From the NCBI GenBank assembly GCA_964590395.1, contig CAZPVT010000021.1:1-64000 (forward strand): a stretch of DNA of 64,000 nucleotides, read 5' to 3'. This stretch comes from JAOABP01 sp964590395 (GTDB lineage Bacteria; Hydrothermota; Tepidihabitantia; Tepidihabitantales; Tepidihabitantaceae). The first letter of the stretch is position 1; each line of letters begins with the position of its first letter. The position numbers and the translations under genes were made by a program. The notes under the pieces are model-generated. The model was given only the letters and a program-made list of their open reading frames with translations. It did no database searches and had not been told where the DNA came from. Below are positions 52,332 to 60,615 of this stretch, piece after piece.

Positions 52332-54260
52332 TCAGCGGGTGATCACCACTCTAGTTGTCCTTTTGCCTTTGATAAAGTAGACCCCCGGGCTTATTCCCTG
52401 CAGATCATTCAGACCGGCTTGAAGTTTACGCACCCTTTTGCCGGTGATATCAAAAAGTTCCGCAGGCAGACTCCGGTCTGGTAGTTTCAGGCTACTGGTG
52501 ACCACAGTGGGTTCAGGATGCGGTGCCGGTTCTATCTGTTCGGAGCCGATACCCAGAGGATTAAAACCGATTACTCGCAAGCCTGCTGAGTGGTCTGCAA
52601 CGAGGATATAGTTTCCCGTGAACGCGACATCATAGGCACTTGCCGGTGTATCATAGTAGCCAACCTCAGTGAGTTGCCTCGGGTTGATGATCTCGATTAT
52701 CCGCAACCCTGCACTGCCGTCCGCCACATAGGCGTAGATCCCTTCTACCTGGATACCGTAAGCATAACCCGGTGTATTGTAATAGCCGATTTCGCTGGGG
52801 CTGACGGGATCGGTTATCTCGATTATCCGCAACCCTGCACTGCCGTCCGCCACATAGGCATATCTGCCAACCACCTGGAGATCAAGGGCGTAACCAGGTG
52901 TATCATAATAACCGATCTCCTCGGGATTGAGCGGGTCGTTGATGTCAATTATCCTTAAACCGTAACCGCCGTCTGCGAGATAGGCATAACCGCCGGCAAC
53001 TGTAACACCACGGGCATCACCCGGTGTGTCGTAATAACCGGTTTCGTAAGGGTTAACAGGATCGGTTATATCAATTATCCTTAAACCGTAACCGCCGTCT
53101 GCGAGATAGGCATAACTGCCGGTAACTGTAACACCACGGGCATCACCCGGTGTGTTGTAATAACCGGTTTCGTAAGGGTTAACAGGATCGGTTATATCAA
53201 TTATCCGCAAGCCCGCATACTCGTCTGCGAGATAGGCATAGTTGTCGTCTGTATCAACACCGCAAGCCCTGGCCGGGGTTTCATAGTAGCCGACCTCATC
53301 TGGACTGCGCGGGTTGCTGATGTTGATGATCCTTAAACCCTCAAACAGGTCTGCTACACAGGCATAACCTCCTGACAGGGTAACACCACGGGCATTACCC
53401 GGGGTATCGTAATAGCCGACCTCATAGGGATTGCCCGGGTTGCTGATGTCAATAATCCGTAAACCACTGGAATGGTCCGCCACACAGGCATAACTTCCTG
53501 ACAGGGCAACCGCAAAAGCCGAGCCCGGAGTGTCATAGTAGCCAATTTCAATTGGACTGCGCGGGTTACCAGCATCAACTACCCGCAAGCCCGCGTTCTG
53601 GGCAACAACGTAGGCATATCTGCCTGAAATCGCAACCCCGCGGGACCAGTCCGGCAGGTAACAATAACCGACCTCCGCTGGATTTCCGGGATCGCTGATG
53701 TCAATTATGCGCAGTCCTGAATCCCGGTCTGCCACATAGGCATAACCGCCCGCTACCGCCACACCCAGAGCCCAGCCCGGGGTATCATAATAACCGACCT
53801 CCGCTGGATTTCCGGGATCGCTGATGTCAATTATGCGCAAGCCACCGGCATTGTCCGCAACACAGGCATAGTTGCCTGAGACCGCAATCGCGCGTGCTTC
53901 GCCGGGTGTGTTACAGGCACCGAGTTTTACCGGAGATACCGGATCGGTAACATCCCAGATCTCCACTCCGGTATACCCGTTAGCAACATAAAGGAGATTG
54001 TTATTATAGAAAAGATGCTCGACAACACCACTGGTGCGAATTTCAGACAGTTTTCTCGGCTGGGCAGGGTTGGAGATATCAAGCAAATAAATTCCACCCC
54101 CTGAGCCCATAAAACTGACCTGTCTTTGTATATCAACCGCCACCGCAGCGGTTGGACCAAAGGGCCAGGTACCGATTTGCCGGCAGTTTAATGAGTCCTG
54201 GGACCAGATAGAACCGCAGAACAGACCAACCGCCACCGTTGCCTGTAGAAGGAGTTTCAT
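52332..54260 (-). CDS. Secreted LVIVD-repeat beta-propeller protein with sorting domain
   Basis: This 642-residue protein has a signal peptide (residues about 1-20) and about thirteen 42-residue LVIVD units of the form YAYVADGSAGLRIIEITDP...EIGYYDTPG; the first is diverged and the last partial. LVIVD repeats form surface beta-propellers. Several neighbouring units are almost identical at DNA level (126-base period), showing recent tandem duplication. The C-terminus is a type IX-style sorting domain (LFDITGKRVRKLQ, GVYFIKGKRTTRVVITR). It has its own promoter and a GGAGG site. Binding partner unknown. Confidence 0.87.
   Translation of the reverse strand: MKLLLQATVAVGLFCGSIWSQDSLNCRQIGTWPFGPTAAVAVDIQRQVSFMGSGGGIYLLDISNPAQPRKLSEIRTSGVVEHLFYNNNLLYVANGYTGVEIWDVTDPVSPVKLGACNTPGEARAIAVSGNYACVADNAGGLRIIDISDPGNPAEVGYYDTPGWALGVAVAGGYAYVADRDSGLRIIDISDPGNPAEVGYCYLPDWSRGVAISGRYAYVVAQNAGLRVVDAGNPRSPIEIGYYDTPGSAFAVALSGSYACVADHSSGLRIIDISNPGNPYEVGYYDTPGNARGVTLSGGYACVADLFEGLRIINISNPRSPDEVGYYETPARACGVDTDDNYAYLADEYAGLRIIDITDPVNPYETGYYNTPGDARGVTVTGSYAYLADGGYGLRIIDITDPVNPYETGYYDTPGDARGVTVAGGYAYLADGGYGLRIIDINDPLNPEEIGYYDTPGYALDLQVVGRYAYVADGSAGLRIIEITDPVSPSEIGYYNTPGYAYGIQVEGIYAYVADGSAGLRIIEIINPRQLTEVGYYDTPASAYDVAFTGNYILVADHSAGLRVIGFNPLGIGSEQIEPAPHPEPTVVTSSLKLPDRSLPAELFDITGKRVRKLQAGLNDLQGISPGVYFIKGKRTTRVVITR
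52680..53900 (-). repeat. Tandem 126-bp repeat array in the LVIVD gene
   Basis: Units of 126 bases (42 codons) lie head to tail. For example, the segment starting AATTATCCTTAAACCGTAAC at 52947 recurs almost unchanged at 53073. Divergence grows toward both ends of the array. The units are in frame, so expansion or contraction would change propeller size without frameshift. Confidence 0.85.
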
Positions 54261-54287
54261 ATAAAACCTCCGGTTTTGTTTACCGGG

Positions 54288-54316
54288 ATTATAATGGCTG
54301 TATTTTTAACTGTCAA
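54288..54316 (-). promoter_or_regulatory. Promoter of the LVIVD gene
   Basis: TTGACA (54311-54316) and TATAAT (54288-54293), spacer 17, minus strand. The leader holds CCGGT/ACCGG and a GGAGG ribosome site. It is divergent from the cca promoter. Confidence 0.85.
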
Positions 54317-54337
54317 CTGGTGAGTGGTTTTACTAAC

Positions 54338-54366
54338 TTGACCTTTGGTTAAGGTGCGGGTATGCT
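54338..54366 (+). promoter_or_regulatory. Leaderless promoter of cca operon
   Basis: TTGACC (54338-54343) and TATGCT (54361-54366), spacer 17. The -10 ends six bases before GTG 54373. Confidence 0.75.
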
Positions 54367-54372
54367 GAGTTG

Positions 54373-55746
54373 GTGCAGGAGCGTTTTCGGGAGCAATTGA
54401 GCTCGTTGGGCAGGGTTTTTGAACGTCTGCTTGTTTTGCAGGGTGAGCGTAAAATTTATCTGGTTGGTGGTGCGGTGCGGGATCTGCTGTTGAATAAGAG
54501 TCCGCAGGATTATGATTTTGCGGTTTCCGGTTCGGGTATTGAGTTTGCCCGGGGGTTTGCCCGTGAGGTCAGGGGGAAACTGGTGGTGCTTTCTGAGGAT
54601 GATGATGAGGCAAGGGTGGTCTACCGGAAAAGACTGATACTGGATTTTAACGGCCTGCGTGGGGGGGCAATTGAGCAGGACCTGGGACAGCGAGATTTTA
54701 CAATCAACGCGATGGCGGTGGAGGTGGGAAATTTTGATTTAATTGACCCTTTCGGCGGGCAAAGAGATCTTAAAAACAGGTTGATCAAACCGGTGGCGGA
54801 TAACTCGCTTGACCTTGATCCGTTGCGGCTTTTGCGGTCGTTCCGGTTCGGGCTGGAGATGGGTTTTTTAGTTGATGATGCGGTCCGGTTGCAGGGGAGG
54901 AGAGTTTCTCTGCAAAACACCGCACCGGAGCGGATCGGATATGAACTGCTGCGGATTCTGGAGGCGGTTAACGGGGTTTTGGTGCTGGTGGAGTTGCGGG
55001 AGTTGGGTAAACTTCTGGAGATTTTGCCGGAAATCGCGCCACTTTCAGCAGATGAGGAGCTCTGGCAGCACACTCTGCGGACCTGCTATAAACTGGAGGA
55101 GATTTTACTTCATCCCGGGTTTTTTGAGCGGTTTAAGCCAGAGTGGGATGCCTATTTTAACCGTATGCCTTACCGTCGGGCGCTATTGAAACTGGCGGCG
55201 CTGCTGCATGATGTTGCTAAGCCCCACACCCGTTTTGTAAACGAGGCGGGTGAGACCCATTTTTATGGCCATGATGGGCTGGGAGCTCGTCTGGTGGTTA
55301 AGATCGGATATGAGCGGTTGCGCCTTTCCCGTAATCAGGTCCGGGTTGTCCAGACGCTGGTCAAGGAGCATATGCGTCTGCATCTCTTGGCAACTGCACC
55401 GGAGTTGAGCGAGCGGGCAATCCGGAGGTTTTTTCGCGATTTAGGAGATGAGGCGTTCGGGTTGATGATTCTGTGTTATGCGGATGGCTGGGCAACTGCG
55501 GGCAGGACGGTTCATCTGGAGGCGACAATCACGCGGATGCTGGAGCAACGGCGGGCAGAACTGGCAGAGCAGAGGGTAAAGAGGCTGGTGACCGGTGATG
55601 ATCTGATCGCGCTGGGGTTGAAGCCGGGTCCGGTTTTTCGGGTGATTCTGCAGGAGCTGGAGGATCTTCAGATTGAAGGCAAGATCACCACCAAGGAGGA
55701 GGGGATCGAGTATCTGAAGTCCTACTTGAGTAACCTGGATAAATGA
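54373..55746 (+). CDS. cca: CCA-adding tRNA nucleotidyltransferase / poly(A) polymerase family with HD domain
   Basis: This 457-residue class II nucleotidyltransferase has IYLVGGAVRDLLLNKSPQDYDFAV (about residues 33-56, metal Asp in DYDF), the motif QRDFTINAMA, and the neck DPLRLLRSFRFGLEMGF. These are followed by an HD domain (ALLHDVAKPHTRF, then FYGHDGLGA). Bacterial members add CCA, or C or A alone, to tRNA 3' ends, or polyadenylate RNA; sequence does not separate these. The tRNA in this window lacks encoded CCA. GTG 54373 was chosen because the promoter predicts transcription from it; TTG 54370 is adjacent. It overlaps the next gene by ATGA. Confidence 0.9.
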   Translation: MQERFREQLSSLGRVFERLLVLQGERKIYLVGGAVRDLLLNKSPQDYDFAVSGSGIEFARGFAREVRGKLVVLSEDDDEARVVYRKRLILDFNGLRGGAIEQDLGQRDFTINAMAVEVGNFDLIDPFGGQRDLKNRLIKPVADNSLDLDPLRLLRSFRFGLEMGFLVDDAVRLQGRRVSLQNTAPERIGYELLRILEAVNGVLVLVELRELGKLLEILPEIAPLSADEELWQHTLRTCYKLEEILLHPGFFERFKPEWDAYFNRMPYRRALLKLAALLHDVAKPHTRFVNEAGETHFYGHDGLGARLVVKIGYERLRLSRNQVRVVQTLVKEHMRLHLLATAPELSERAIRRFFRDLGDEAFGLMILCYADGWATAGRTVHLEATITRMLEQRRAELAEQRVKRLVTGDDLIALGLKPGPVFRVILQELEDLQIEGKITTKEEGIEYLKSYLSNLDK

Positions 55747-58700
55747 GGCGGCGTTTTTTCTACTTTCTGGGCGGAATAGTTGCTATTCTGAGCGGTCTGG
55801 CTTTCGGCGGCGAGGTTGTTGAGACCCTTCTCTTCTCTGCTGATTTTCTGGAGATACGGGAAGGTGATTACGGAGGGATGGTGAGTTTTAAGGATGGGGA
55901 GTTGATAGGTGAGCCGGGTTTGCCTGCACTGCCCAGACTGGGTAGAAGTATTCCTTTACCAGCCGAGGCAGTTCCGGTTAGGGTCAGGGTGGTGAATGTT
56001 ACTTTTGAGACCCTGCCGGGCAGTTTCAAAGTTGCACCGGTTCAGCCCCCGGCAATTCTCTGTTTGCGTTCAGTGCCGGATCCGGTTGAGCCTGATTGGC
56101 TGGTTTATCAGCAGGAGCGGTTTTATCCTGAGTCACTCTGTATAATTGCAGGGCAGGGTGAATGGGGAGAGCGTTCGATGGTGGCTTTGCTTATTGCGCC
56201 GGTGCAGTATCTGCCCGCAAAAGGTCTTTTGCGCCGGGTAAAGGAGATGAGGGTGGCGGTTGAATATGAGCCGGGCTCTGGTTATATGCCACGGAGGCTC
56301 AGAGATGGAGAGGGTTTGAGTTATCTTGTGGTAACCGGTAGGGGGCTGGACACCGTTTTTAGTGACCTGTGCCGGTGGCGATGGCTGACCGGACTCAGTG
56401 CAGGGGTCAGGGATATTGACTGGATTTTAGCCCGTTATCCGGGCAGGGATGGTGCGGAGAGATTGCGCAATTATCTTAAAATCTGTGCCCGGGATTCAGG
56501 TCTTGAGTACCTTCTGTTGGGTGGTGATGTGGAGATAGTACCGGTGCGGAAGGCGTTTGCCTTTGCTTCTAATGCCGGGATTCATTTGCGCGAGGACTCT
56601 TTACCCTGTGATCTGTATTATGCGGATCTGAATGGTGACTGGGATGAGAATCAGAATCAGGTTTTTGGGGAGGTGGCGGACCGCATAGATTTATATCCGG
56701 ATATATATGTAGGCAGGACACCGGTTAAGGATGCAGGTGAAGCCCGGGCATTTATTAATAAAGTTATTTCCTATGAACAGCCCGGTGATGGCCGGTATCA
56801 GCACCGCGCGGTTTTTTCTGCTGCGGTCCTCTGGGATGAGCCTTATACTGATGGGGCGGTTGCCAAGGAGCGGATCCGTCTCCGCTGTCTGCCTGAGCAT
56901 TTTGATGTGCGCACCCTTTATGAGTCCCGGACCAGGATAACAGTAGATACCGCACTGGTGATGCTTGATGCAGGGTTTGGTATCTTCAACCATTGCGGAC
57001 ACGGCTGGATTGATGCGCTGGCGTTGAGTCATAATGCCATTCTCCGTAACCGGGATGTGGACAGATTGAGCAATCTCAACTCGCCGGGTATCGGTTACTC
57101 AATTGGTTGCTGGACTGCGGCATTTGATTTTGATGCGATCGGTGAGCATTTTGTGCTTAATCCAGCGGGGGGTGGGGTGGCATTTATTGGTCACTCCTCT
57201 TACGGCTGGGGTGCGCCGGGTAATCCGGGGTTTGGTTATTCAGACCGGTTTGACGAGCGTTTCTTTTATGAGTTATTCAGATCACCGGATGGTCGGCTGG
57301 GTGAGATTTTTGCCCGGACAAAGAGCTATTTTATTCCTTTCAGCCAGGAGTCAAATGTCTATCGCTGGCATCAGTTCTGCCTTAATCTTTTAGGCGATCC
57401 GGCAATGCGGGTTTACACCGATACCCTGCGGACCCTTTCTGTTCTTAAACCGGGTAGTGTCGGGGTCGGTGCGGAGTTCACACGGATAACGGTGTTAAGC
57501 CGGGCTGGACCGGTGAGTAATGCAACGGTGAGTTTGAGTAGCGATACGGCTGTCTATTCAGCTCAGACCGGTACAGATGGTACCGCAGTTGTCAAGCATC
57601 CTCCAATGCCGCCGGGCAGGGTGGATCTGCTTGTTACCGCAGATAACCACTATCCGGTTTTTGACTCTTTAACTGTAACTCGCGGTCCCAGTATCAGTTT
57701 GACCGGGTTGAAGGTTGTGGATTCTATGGGCGATAACAACGGTTATGTCTCGGCTGGAGAGGAGTTTTTTCTCCGGTTGGAGTTTCAAAATACCGGCGCT
57801 GCGCCCTCAACACAACTGCGCTGGTACATTACGGTTGTTAATTCTCCTTACTTTGTTATTGACTCCAGTCCGGGTGAGTTGCCGGGGCTTAATCCGGGAG
57901 AGAGGGGTTCAGTTTGTTCTCCTCGGTGCCGGATAGTGGCTGATGCGCCCAACGGTGTGGTGGGGCTGTTTAAGGTGATCATCACCGACCAGTTTCAGAC
58001 GGTGTGGCAGATTCCTTTTGTCCTTCAGGTGGCGATGCCCGAAGTTAAGGTTGCCGGTTACATTTTAGAGCCCAGGGGGGAGACTACCGGGGTCTGGATT
58101 AAGGTGGTCAATCTGGGTTTGGCACCAGCAACAAGTCCTACCGGCACACTTTTTAAGCCGGATCCGGCTCAGCCGATTAAATTGATTACACCCGGTCTTA
58201 TCTTCCCTCCGATTCCGGCAGGAGAGACAGCCTGGTCGTTGACACCGGTGAGGGTGATCACTCGCTTACCTGTTGTCCGGATAGGGGTAAACATCGTTGC
58301 AGATGGATATCGGTTCAGTGATACCCTTTGTCTTTCGTTGCTACCAGCAGGTTTAAGCGCGAATTTTGATGATGGTTATGAGGGCTGGAGTTTTACCGGG
58401 ACAGGTATTAACTGGAGTCTTTCTTCCCGAAGGAGTTCTTCTTTGCCTTACTCGCTTTATACCGGTGATGAGGCAGGTAACTATCCGGATAACTGTACCT
58501 GCTATGCGGTTTCCCCCTGGTTTCTACTGCCCAACTCCGCCCGCCTCAGTTTTTACCGCTGGTATTCGGTGCCCACCTATGGTGCGGACGGACTTTATGT
58601 GATCATCCAGACTGTAGAGGGAGAGGATACCCTGGACTTCATCGGTGCGGGTGGTGCGCTGGGACAGGGGCAGGGTTTGATTGTGTCTGACTGGTTATGC

Positions 58701-59141
58701 CAGTCCTATGACCTCAAGGATTATTCTGCAGGTGATTCTGCCCGTCTGGTGTTTGTGTTTGTTGCTGACGGGGACAATTCATCCGGTGAGGGGTTTTACC
58801 TTGACGATATCAATGTTCAGTCTGCTGAATCGTTGTCTCGGCCGGTGCCGGATCGAAGTCAAATAGTTAATCTTTTTCCTAATCCGTTTTCAGGTAGCAC
58901 TACCATTATGTTTTCAACATTGGGAGCGGAGCCAGTTCGCCTGGCAATTTTTGACCTGACGGGCAGGAGACTGCGCACTCTGTTTGAAGGCAGGGTTAAC
59001 CCGAGTTACCATTCGGTTTTCTGGGATGGCACCGATGAGCGGCGCCGGCGTTTGCCTGCGGGGGTCTATTTTCTTAAACTGGATAGAGGTGAATTTTTAA
59101 CTACCGAATGCTGTTTTAAGATAATTAAACTGGCAGAATGA
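55743..59141 (+). CDS. Gingipain-like C25 cysteine peptidase with C-terminal sorting domain
   Basis: This 1132-residue secreted protein has a signal peptide (about residues 1-23), then a gingipain-type propeptide (about 25-200). The C25 catalytic domain (about 200-560) has the His in IFNHCGHGW and the Cys in YSIGCWTAAFD. CARDB/Ig-like domains (about 575-860) and a jelly-roll/MAM-like domain (about 870-1035) follow. It ends in a type IX sorting domain (NPFSGSTTIMF, LAIFDLTGRRLRTLF, GVYFLKLDRGEF). It is probably a surface or released protease. It overlaps both neighbours by ATGA, so it is translationally coupled to cca and a radical SAM gene, an odd mix of functions. Confidence 0.9.
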   Translation: MRRRFFYFLGGIVAILSGLAFGGEVVETLLFSADFLEIREGDYGGMVSFKDGELIGEPGLPALPRLGRSIPLPAEAVPVRVRVVNVTFETLPGSFKVAPVQPPAILCLRSVPDPVEPDWLVYQQERFYPESLCIIAGQGEWGERSMVALLIAPVQYLPAKGLLRRVKEMRVAVEYEPGSGYMPRRLRDGEGLSYLVVTGRGLDTVFSDLCRWRWLTGLSAGVRDIDWILARYPGRDGAERLRNYLKICARDSGLEYLLLGGDVEIVPVRKAFAFASNAGIHLREDSLPCDLYYADLNGDWDENQNQVFGEVADRIDLYPDIYVGRTPVKDAGEARAFINKVISYEQPGDGRYQHRAVFSAAVLWDEPYTDGAVAKERIRLRCLPEHFDVRTLYESRTRITVDTALVMLDAGFGIFNHCGHGWIDALALSHNAILRNRDVDRLSNLNSPGIGYSIGCWTAAFDFDAIGEHFVLNPAGGGVAFIGHSSYGWGAPGNPGFGYSDRFDERFFYELFRSPDGRLGEIFARTKSYFIPFSQESNVYRWHQFCLNLLGDPAMRVYTDTLRTLSVLKPGSVGVGAEFTRITVLSRAGPVSNATVSLSSDTAVYSAQTGTDGTAVVKHPPMPPGRVDLLVTADNHYPVFDSLTVTRGPSISLTGLKVVDSMGDNNGYVSAGEEFFLRLEFQNTGAAPSTQLRWYITVVNSPYFVIDSSPGELPGLNPGERGSVCSPRCRIVADAPNGVVGLFKVIITDQFQTVWQIPFVLQVAMPEVKVAGYILEPRGETTGVWIKVVNLGLAPATSPTGTLFKPDPAQPIKLITPGLIFPPIPAGETAWSLTPVRVITRLPVVRIGVNIVADGYRFSDTLCLSLLPAGLSANFDDGYEGWSFTGTGINWSLSSRRSSSLPYSLYTGDEAGNYPDNCTCYAVSPWFLLPNSARLSFYRWYSVPTYGADGLYVIIQTVEGEDTLDFIGAGGALGQGQGLIVSDWLCQSYDLKDYSAGDSARLVFVFVADGDNSSGEGFYLDDINVQSAESLSRPVPDRSQIVNLFPNPFSGSTTIMFSTLGAEPVRLAIFDLTGRRLRTLFEGRVNPSYHSVFWDGTDERRRRLPAGVYFLKLDRGEFLTTECCFKIIKLAE

Positions 59142-60088
59142 AAAAGGAGAGTTTGGTTTACGGGCCGGTTTTGTCCCGGCGTCTGGGTAGGTCATTGGGA
59201 ATAAATCTCACTCCCCATAAGACCTGTTCATTTGACTGCTGTTACTGCCAGTGTGGTAGAACTACGGTCCGGACCGTGCGCCGGGGTTCTTATGTGCAGA
59301 TTGCGGGTCTGCTTGAACAGGTGCGGGAGGCAACTGCAAAGTTTGAGGTTGATTATTTGACCCTTTCCGGAAGCGGTGAACCAACACTGAATCGGGATAT
59401 AGGTAAAATTATCCGCAGGTTAAAGGAGGAGTTTCGAATCCCGGTTGCGGTGATTACCAATGCAACCCTTTTGTCCAATCCAGAGATTCGGCGCGCCCTC
59501 TACGCTGCGGATCTGGTTGTCCCCACCCTATCAGCAGCCGATGAAAAGGTATTCCGGCGCCTGCACCGACCCTGTCCTGGGGTCCGCCTCGCCGCGGTTA
59601 TTTACGGCTTGAAGGTTTTTCGGCGTTATTTTTCCGGAAAGATCTATCTGGAGATAATGTTGGTAAAGGATGTTAATGATGCACCGGAGCACTTAATGAA
59701 ACTCCGCCGGCTTGTCTGGGAGATAAAGCCGGATCTGGTACATCTTAATACCGTGGTTCGTCCTCCGGCAGATAAATCTGCCCGGCCGCTGTCTGATGAT
59801 GAGCTGAATCAAGTCCGTATGCTTTTTGGCGGCGATGCCCAGATTGCCATCTCTTCGGTCGATTTCAGGTCGAGCCGAGTACACACGGCAACCGCTCAGG
59901 CGGTTTTACAGGTGATTCGTAGTCGTCCGGTAACAGCCGCGGAGTTATCTGTTGCCCTGGGGGTTAGCCAATCTGTCCTGCGCCGCATACTGAGCGAACT
60001 GGAAAGAAATGGTTCGGTTAAAAAGATGAACTACCGCGGCGCGGTATTCTATGAACCCAACAGCTGGTTGGCTGAGGGTGAGATTTAA
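59138..60088 (+). CDS. Radical SAM protein with C-terminal winged helix
   Basis: This 316-residue protein has a radical SAM core with cluster motif C-x3-C-x2-C in TCSFDCCYCQCG (about residues 30-41), and the SAM-binding TLSGSGEPTLNRDIG. The rest of the barrel follows to about residue 245. The last 60 residues form a winged helix (VTAAELSVALGVSQSVLRRILSELERNGSVKK) resembling DNA- or RNA-binding regulators. It belongs with the COG0731-type Fe-S oxidoreductases, whose substrates are mostly unknown; wyosine chemistry is known only for the archaeal relatives. It overlaps the C25 peptidase gene by four bases. Confidence 0.83.
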   Translation: MKKESLVYGPVLSRRLGRSLGINLTPHKTCSFDCCYCQCGRTTVRTVRRGSYVQIAGLLEQVREATAKFEVDYLTLSGSGEPTLNRDIGKIIRRLKEEFRIPVAVITNATLLSNPEIRRALYAADLVVPTLSAADEKVFRRLHRPCPGVRLAAVIYGLKVFRRYFSGKIYLEIMLVKDVNDAPEHLMKLRRLVWEIKPDLVHLNTVVRPPADKSARPLSDDELNQVRMLFGGDAQIAISSVDFRSSRVHTATAQAVLQVIRSRPVTAAELSVALGVSQSVLRRILSELERNGSVKKMNYRGAVFYEPNSWLAEGEI

Positions 60089-60136
60089 TATGTCAACCAT
60101 CGGGGGGGCGGGCGCAACCCAATTGCTTCCGCAGGC

Positions 60137-60165
60137 TTGACTCTCGTTTTGACCGTTCTTATAAT
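60137..60165 (+). promoter_or_regulatory. Leaderless promoter of smpB operon
   Basis: TTGACT (60137-60142) and TATAAT (60160-60165), spacer 17. The -10 ends six bases before GTG 60172. Confidence 0.8.
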
Positions 60166-60171
60166 AGAATG

Positions 60172-60615
60172 GTGAAGGTAGTTGCCACAAACCGGAAGGC
60201 GCTACGGGATTATACCGTTTACGAGAAAATTGAGGCCGGGATTGCCCTTGCGGGAACCGAGGTGAAATCACTGCGGGAAGGGGGCGCCGCATTAAATGGC
60301 GGTTATGCGGTGGTGGAGGATGGGGAGGTCTATCTTTATGATGTTAATATCGCGCCGTATCGTCAGGGTAATATCTTTAACCGTGATCCCAGACGGCGCC
60401 GAAAACTTTTGTTCCACAAGGATGAGATCAAACGGCTGTTTGGCAAAACCACACTGCGCGGTTTCACCCTGATTCCGCTACGGCTGTATTTCAATGAGCG
60501 GGGAATCGCCAAAGTGGAGCTAGCACTATGTAAAGGTAAGAAGGCAATTGACCGGCGCGAGGAGTTGAAGCGTCGAGAAATGGAGCGGGACGAAAGACAA
60601 TGGCGTTCAGGATAG
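60172..60615 (+). CDS. smpB: SsrA-binding protein SmpB
   Basis: This is a 147-residue partner of tmRNA in ribosome rescue. The OB-fold core is evident from KVVATNRKALRDYTVYEKIEAGI, ALAGTEVKSLREGGAALNGGYAVV and KLLFHKDEIKRLFGKTTLRGFTLIPL. The C-terminal tail KKAIDRREELKRREMERD is the helix that enters the decoding centre. GTG 60172 gives MKVVATNRKAL, the family-typical start, and matches the predicted transcription start; ATG 60169 would add one residue. The tmRNA gene itself was not seen. It overlaps the amidase gene by 16 bases. Confidence 0.97.
   Translation: MKVVATNRKALRDYTVYEKIEAGIALAGTEVKSLREGGAALNGGYAVVEDGEVYLYDVNIAPYRQGNIFNRDPRRRRKLLFHKDEIKRLFGKTTLRGFTLIPLRLYFNERGIAKVELALCKGKKAIDRREELKRREMERDERQWRSG

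Noticed and set aside
52680..53900. Regular repeats that could suggest a CRISPR array
   Set aside because: The period is 126 bases, in frame, and encodes LVIVD units; there are no unique spacers or cas genes.
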